Positions 18,544 through 20,625 of a DNA stretch of 20,625 nucleotides are shown piece by piece; the stretch's first letter is position 1; the number at the start of each line of letters is the position of its first letter. The notes under the pieces were generated by a model, which saw only the letters and a program-made list of their open reading frames with translations, did not search any database and had not been told where the DNA came from. A program made the position numbers and the translations under genes. This DNA is from a virus: positions 1 to 20,625 of the IMG/VR virus record IMGVR_UViG_3300037258_000671. The stretch is one strand, 5' to 3'.

Positions 18544-19713
18544 TTGAGTAACACCTTAACAAACCTATTTCCGACGATCTACGAAGCGCTGGACATCGTC
18601 TCGCGCGAGATGATCGGGTTCATCCCGGCCGTTGCTCGAAACACCTCTGCGGAACGAGCATCTCTTAACCAGTCGATCCTGGTCCCCGTCACGCAGGCTC
18701 AGGCTGCGCAAGACATCACCCCGGCCGTGATCCCACCCGATACCGGTGATCAGACCGTCGGCAGCGTGTCGATGACGATCAGCAAGTCCAAGTTCGTTCC
18801 GATCCGTTGGAACGGCGAACAGCAGCTCGGTATGAAGACGGCCGGGACATACGATGCAGTCCTGCGCCAGCAGTTCGCGCAAGGCTTCCGTACCCTTGCC
18901 AACCTGATCGAAACGGATTTGTTCACCGCTGCCTATCAGGGTGCCTCGCGCGCTACGGGTACGGCTGGCACCGCGCCGTTCGGCACCGCAGGCGACATGT
19001 CAGGGTCCGCGCTCGCGCGTCAGATTCTCGATGACAACGGCTGCCCGCAAAGTGACCTGCATCTGGTTCTCGGGTCGGCTGCAGTCGCCAATCTGCGCGG
19101 CAAGCAAACGATCCTGTTGAAAGCGAACGAAATGGGGTCAGCCGAATTCAGAAGGACCGGCCAAATCTCCGAAGTTCCACTCGATGGTTTCATGCTGCAC
19201 AACAGCAACTCCATCAAGCAGGTCACGAAGGGGACAGGCGCAAGCTATGTCACGTCGGGCTCCACGGCTCCGGGCGTCGAGTCCATTGCACTCGTCACCG
19301 GCACTGGCACCGTCCTGGCCGGCGATGTTGTGACTTTCGCAGCCGATGCCAATAACAACTACGTCGTGAACACAGGCGTTGCTGCTGCCGGTACGATCGC
19401 GCTCGGCACACCGGGCGCCAGGGTTACGATCGGCACTGCGAATGCCCTGACGATCGGCAGTTCCTACACCCCGAACGTGGCACTCCATCGCGACGCCGTC
19501 CAGCTCATCACTCGCGCTCCTGCGATGCCGATGGACGAAAGCGGAAGGCCTGCTGACTCGGCGGAAGACAGCATGCTCATCACCGACCCGATTTCGGGCA
19601 TCACGTTCGAGGTTTCGATGTACCGCCAGTTCAGGCAGCTTGCGTTTTTTGTGAGCGTTGCTTGGGGAACTGCCTGTATTAAAAACGATAACGTAGCAAT
19701 ACTTATTGGCTAA
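18544..19713 (+). CDS. Major capsid protein, P22 coat type
   Basis: This 389-residue protein is read from TTG at 18544 because GGAGG stands five bases before it and the product then opens MSNTLTNLFPTIYEALDIVS, matching the usual 'ManTLtnl.p.iyeal..vsre' start of P22-type coats. An ATG four codons earlier lies inside the ribosome binding site behind the terminator. Family features continue with REMIGFIPAVARNTSAERAS, the strand-rich region with FVPIRWNGEQQ, a beta domain with GDVVTFAADANNNYVVNTGV, and the ending MYRQFRQLAFFVSVAWGTAC. Many copies form the icosahedral shell. The last 25 codons are more AT-rich than the rest, next to an inserted endonuclease gene. Confidence 0.9.
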   Translation: MSNTLTNLFPTIYEALDIVSREMIGFIPAVARNTSAERASLNQSILVPVTQAQAAQDITPAVIPPDTGDQTVGSVSMTISKSKFVPIRWNGEQQLGMKTAGTYDAVLRQQFAQGFRTLANLIETDLFTAAYQGASRATGTAGTAPFGTAGDMSGSALARQILDDNGCPQSDLHLVLGSAAVANLRGKQTILLKANEMGSAEFRRTGQISEVPLDGFMLHNSNSIKQVTKGTGASYVTSGSTAPGVESIALVTGTGTVLAGDVVTFAADANNNYVVNTGVAAAGTIALGTPGARVTIGTANALTIGSSYTPNVALHRDAVQLITRAPAMPMDESGRPADSAEDSMLITDPISGITFEVSMYRQFRQLAFFVSVAWGTACIKNDNVAILIG

Positions 19714-19725
19714 TTCTATAGCCAA
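19706..19725 (+). other. Hairpin across the coat-gene stop
   Basis: TTGGCTA (19706-19712) and TAGCCAA (19719-19725) form a perfect 7-bp stem with a six-base loop, and the coat stop codon lies in it. No T run follows, so it is not a standard terminator; it may stabilise the coat mRNA 3' end. Confidence 0.4.
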
Positions 19726-19732
19726 ATAGGTC

Positions 19733-19761
19733 TTGTACTCAATTATCGAGACTGGCATTAT
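19733..19761 (+). promoter_or_regulatory. Possible promoter of the HNH gene
   Basis: TTGTAC at 19733-19738 and CATTAT at 19756-19761 with a 17-base spacer form a moderate promoter. The start would lie near 19768, inside the hairpin at 19764-19793. Such self-contained promoters are common for homing endonuclease genes. Confidence 0.4.
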
Positions 19762-19763
19762 TA

Positions 19764-19793
19764 GAGGGTCGGTGAAACAGAACATCGACCCTC
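19764..19793 (+). other. Strong hairpin upstream of the HNH gene
   Basis: GAGGGTCGGTG (19764-19774) pairs with CATCGACCCTC (19783-19793) over 11 bp with one G-U, around an eight-base loop AAACAGAA. No T run follows, so it is not a usual terminator. It ends ten bases before the HNH ATG and may restrict ribosome access or end the coat transcript with help of a factor. Confidence 0.6.
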
Positions 19794-19802
19794 GATGCCT
19801 GA

Positions 19803-20480
19803 ATGGACTATGCGAAAATCTACGCCAGCCTGATTGAACGGGCGAAGAACCGAAAGCTTACCGGTTACTCTGAATGGCATCACGTCGTGCCCGTATGCAT
19901 GGGCGGTGGTGATGAAGATGAAAACCTCGCGGAGCTGACGCCGGAAGAGCACTTCATCGCGCACAAGCTTCTGGTAAAAATTCATCCAGATAATTTCAAG
20001 CTTGCATTTGCTTTGCTTGGGATGTGTTGGGGCAAGAATGGCAATCGGCCAAACAATAAGCTGTTTGGGTGGGCCAAGAGAAGAGTTGCCGAAGCTCAAA
20101 GCGCGCTGCGGAAAGGCAAGAAAAGGGCTGCATGGGTGGTTCAGAAAATCCATATTGCACGGCTTGGACAGAGGCTATCCGAAAGCCATAAGACCAGAAT
20201 ACGGGCGGCACATAAAGGCCGAGTACATTCCGCAGAACACAACGCCAAAGTCAGCGCAGCACTGAAAGGCCGCAGCGACATCGGAATGTTCGGCCGGAGT
20301 CACTCCGAGGAAACGAAAGCGAAGATGCGCGCGGCGGCCACGCGTCGTCGGCATACGGTAAAGACCAGAAAGAAGTTAGAGGCTTACAACGCAACTCTCA
20401 CGCAGGAGCAGCGCAGCGCAAAAGCGTACAAAGCCTGGGAAACCAAACGCCGAAAGACCGCATTGATTGGTTCAACGTAA
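19803..20480 (+). CDS. HNH homing-type endonuclease with NUMOD3 repeats
   Basis: This 225-residue protein starts MDYAKIYASLIERAKNRKLT and has an HNH nuclease core at 22-56: YSEWHHVVPVCMGGGDEDEN, LAELTPEEHFIAHKLL, with His26/His27, Asn41 and His50/His54 as metal and catalytic residues. The C-terminal half is very basic and holds about three NUMOD3-type DNA-binding repeats, the best being FGRSHSEETKAKMRAA (163-178), with related units at about 124-137 and 140-155. This layout is that of free-standing phage homing endonucleases. No Shine-Dalgarno sequence is seen before the ATG. It splits the head-gene order between coat and the next structural gene and is probably a mobile intruder. Confidence 0.88.
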   Translation: MDYAKIYASLIERAKNRKLTGYSEWHHVVPVCMGGGDEDENLAELTPEEHFIAHKLLVKIHPDNFKLAFALLGMCWGKNGNRPNNKLFGWAKRRVAEAQSALRKGKKRAAWVVQKIHIARLGQRLSESHKTRIRAAHKGRVHSAEHNAKVSAALKGRSDIGMFGRSHSEETKAKMRAAATRRRHTVKTRKKLEAYNATLTQEQRSAKAYKAWETKRRKTALIGST

Positions 20481-20492
20481 CAGTTTATCGTG

Positions 20493-20522
20493 TGGTCGCG
20501 GGAGTGGTATGCCCCGCGACCA
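20493..20522 (+). other. Perfect 10-bp hairpin after the HNH gene, terminator-like
   Basis: TGGTCGCGGG (20493-20502) pairs perfectly with CCCGCGACCA (20513-20522) around a ten-base loop. A short TTTAT follows, so it may be a weak terminator for the HNH gene, but the U run is too short to be certain. Confidence 0.55.
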
Positions 20523-20527
20523 TTTAT

Positions 20528-20623
20528 CCAAGGAGAACGCGATGGCGAAGAAGGACGGCATAGACGAAAGAGAGCAGGAATCTGAGGAGCAAACCCCCAA
20601 GGAGAACGCGATGGCGAAGAAGG
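20528..20623 (+). repeat. 27-bp direct repeat holding a ribosome binding site and start codon
   Basis: The same 27 bases occur at 20528-20554 and 20597-20623. Each copy includes AAGGAGAACGCG, an ATG and the next codons for AKK. The period is 69 bases, exactly 23 codons, so the second ATG is in frame with the first. Confidence 0.9.
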
Positions 20624-20625
20624 CT
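20542..20625 (+). CDS. Start of a gene with duplicated translation initiation site (partial)
   Basis: The gene runs off the right edge. It begins MAKKDGIDEREQESEEQTPK and continues ENAMAKKA. AAGGAG precedes the first ATG at a good distance. An identical site and ATG follow 69 bases later in the same frame (20611), so two proteins differing by 23 acidic N-terminal residues could be made, or the second site could be the original start. The 23-residue stretch is lysine/glutamate-rich. Position after the coat gene suggests a head or tail-connector protein, but no family can be named from 28 residues. Confidence 0.55.
   Translation, partial: MAKKDGIDEREQESEEQTPKENAMAKKA

Noticed and set aside
8636-19738. 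Same -35 hexamer TTGTAC in three candidate promoters (8636, 13074, 19733)
   Set aside because: A given 6-mer is expected about five times per strand in this length, so sharing it is not evidence for a phage-specific promoter class.
19138-19785. 215-codon minus-strand frame opposite the coat gene
   Set aside because: Antisense shadow; the coat protein reading is clear and this frame starts in noncoding spacer.
1-20625. tRNA genes, CRISPR arrays, integrase and attachment sites
   Set aside because: No cloverleaf with a T-arm motif, no spaced repeat series, no tyrosine or serine recombinase motif and no paired border repeats were seen.

Overview
The window is a stretch of a temperate-type, tailed double-stranded DNA phage or prophage from an alphaproteobacterium, most likely of the Rhizobiales (Bradyrhizobium-like). 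The phage assignment rests on an ordered head module: a DUF5681 small-terminase candidate, large terminase, DUF4055 portal, scaffold and P22-type coat. The host assignment is softer. It rests on high GC, a protein with a CtrA-type DNA-binding domain, a DUF6456 protein and a CtrA-type DNA box. No integrase, attachment site, tRNA, CRISPR array or clearly chromosomal gene is visible, so prophage versus free phage cannot be decided.

Layout. (1) Positions 1-3540, leftward: a tightly packed early recombination/replication operon. In transcription order it has a membrane microprotein, three small genes, a RecE-like exonuclease with a SAP-like insert, a RecT-like annealing protein, two small genes, a DnaA domain IV-like protein and the start of ssb. 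(2) 3541-3681: a divergent control region with a CtrA-type TTAA-N7-TTAA box and an operator-like repeat cluster. (3) 3682-6987, rightward: a Cro-like repressor, an adenine methyltransferase, a membrane microprotein, a Vsr/DUF559-like nuclease, a ParB-like protein and a receiver-less CtrA-like winged helix protein, most joined by ATGA or GTGA overlaps. A Tat-like cysteine peptidase candidate and a strong terminator follow. (4) 7110-11872: a mixed accessory region with a second DUF559-like nuclease, a TPR-like protein, a GIY-YIG protein behind a structured leader, a DUF1376 replication pair, a MarR-like regulator, a gene fragment and a lower-GC membrane protein on the minus strand. (5) 12044-13858: a GcrA-like HTH protein, a DUF6456 protein and three small genes, in the place where late regulators usually lie. 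(6) 13876-20625: a promoter followed at once by a terminator, then the packaging and head genes, interrupted by an HNH/NUMOD3 homing-type endonuclease after the coat gene.

Two themes stand out. First, the phage carries reduced look-alikes of alphaproteobacterial cell-cycle regulators (DnaA domain IV, CtrA output domain, tentatively GcrA) together with a perfect CtrA-type box in its main control region. Second, the late operon has a promoter-terminator pair at its head and another near-perfect terminator directly before the coat gene with no room for a new promoter. This suggests processive antitermination, with the DUF6456 gene or a small neighbour as candidate antiterminator. Family assignments come from motif recognition by eye; no database search was run.
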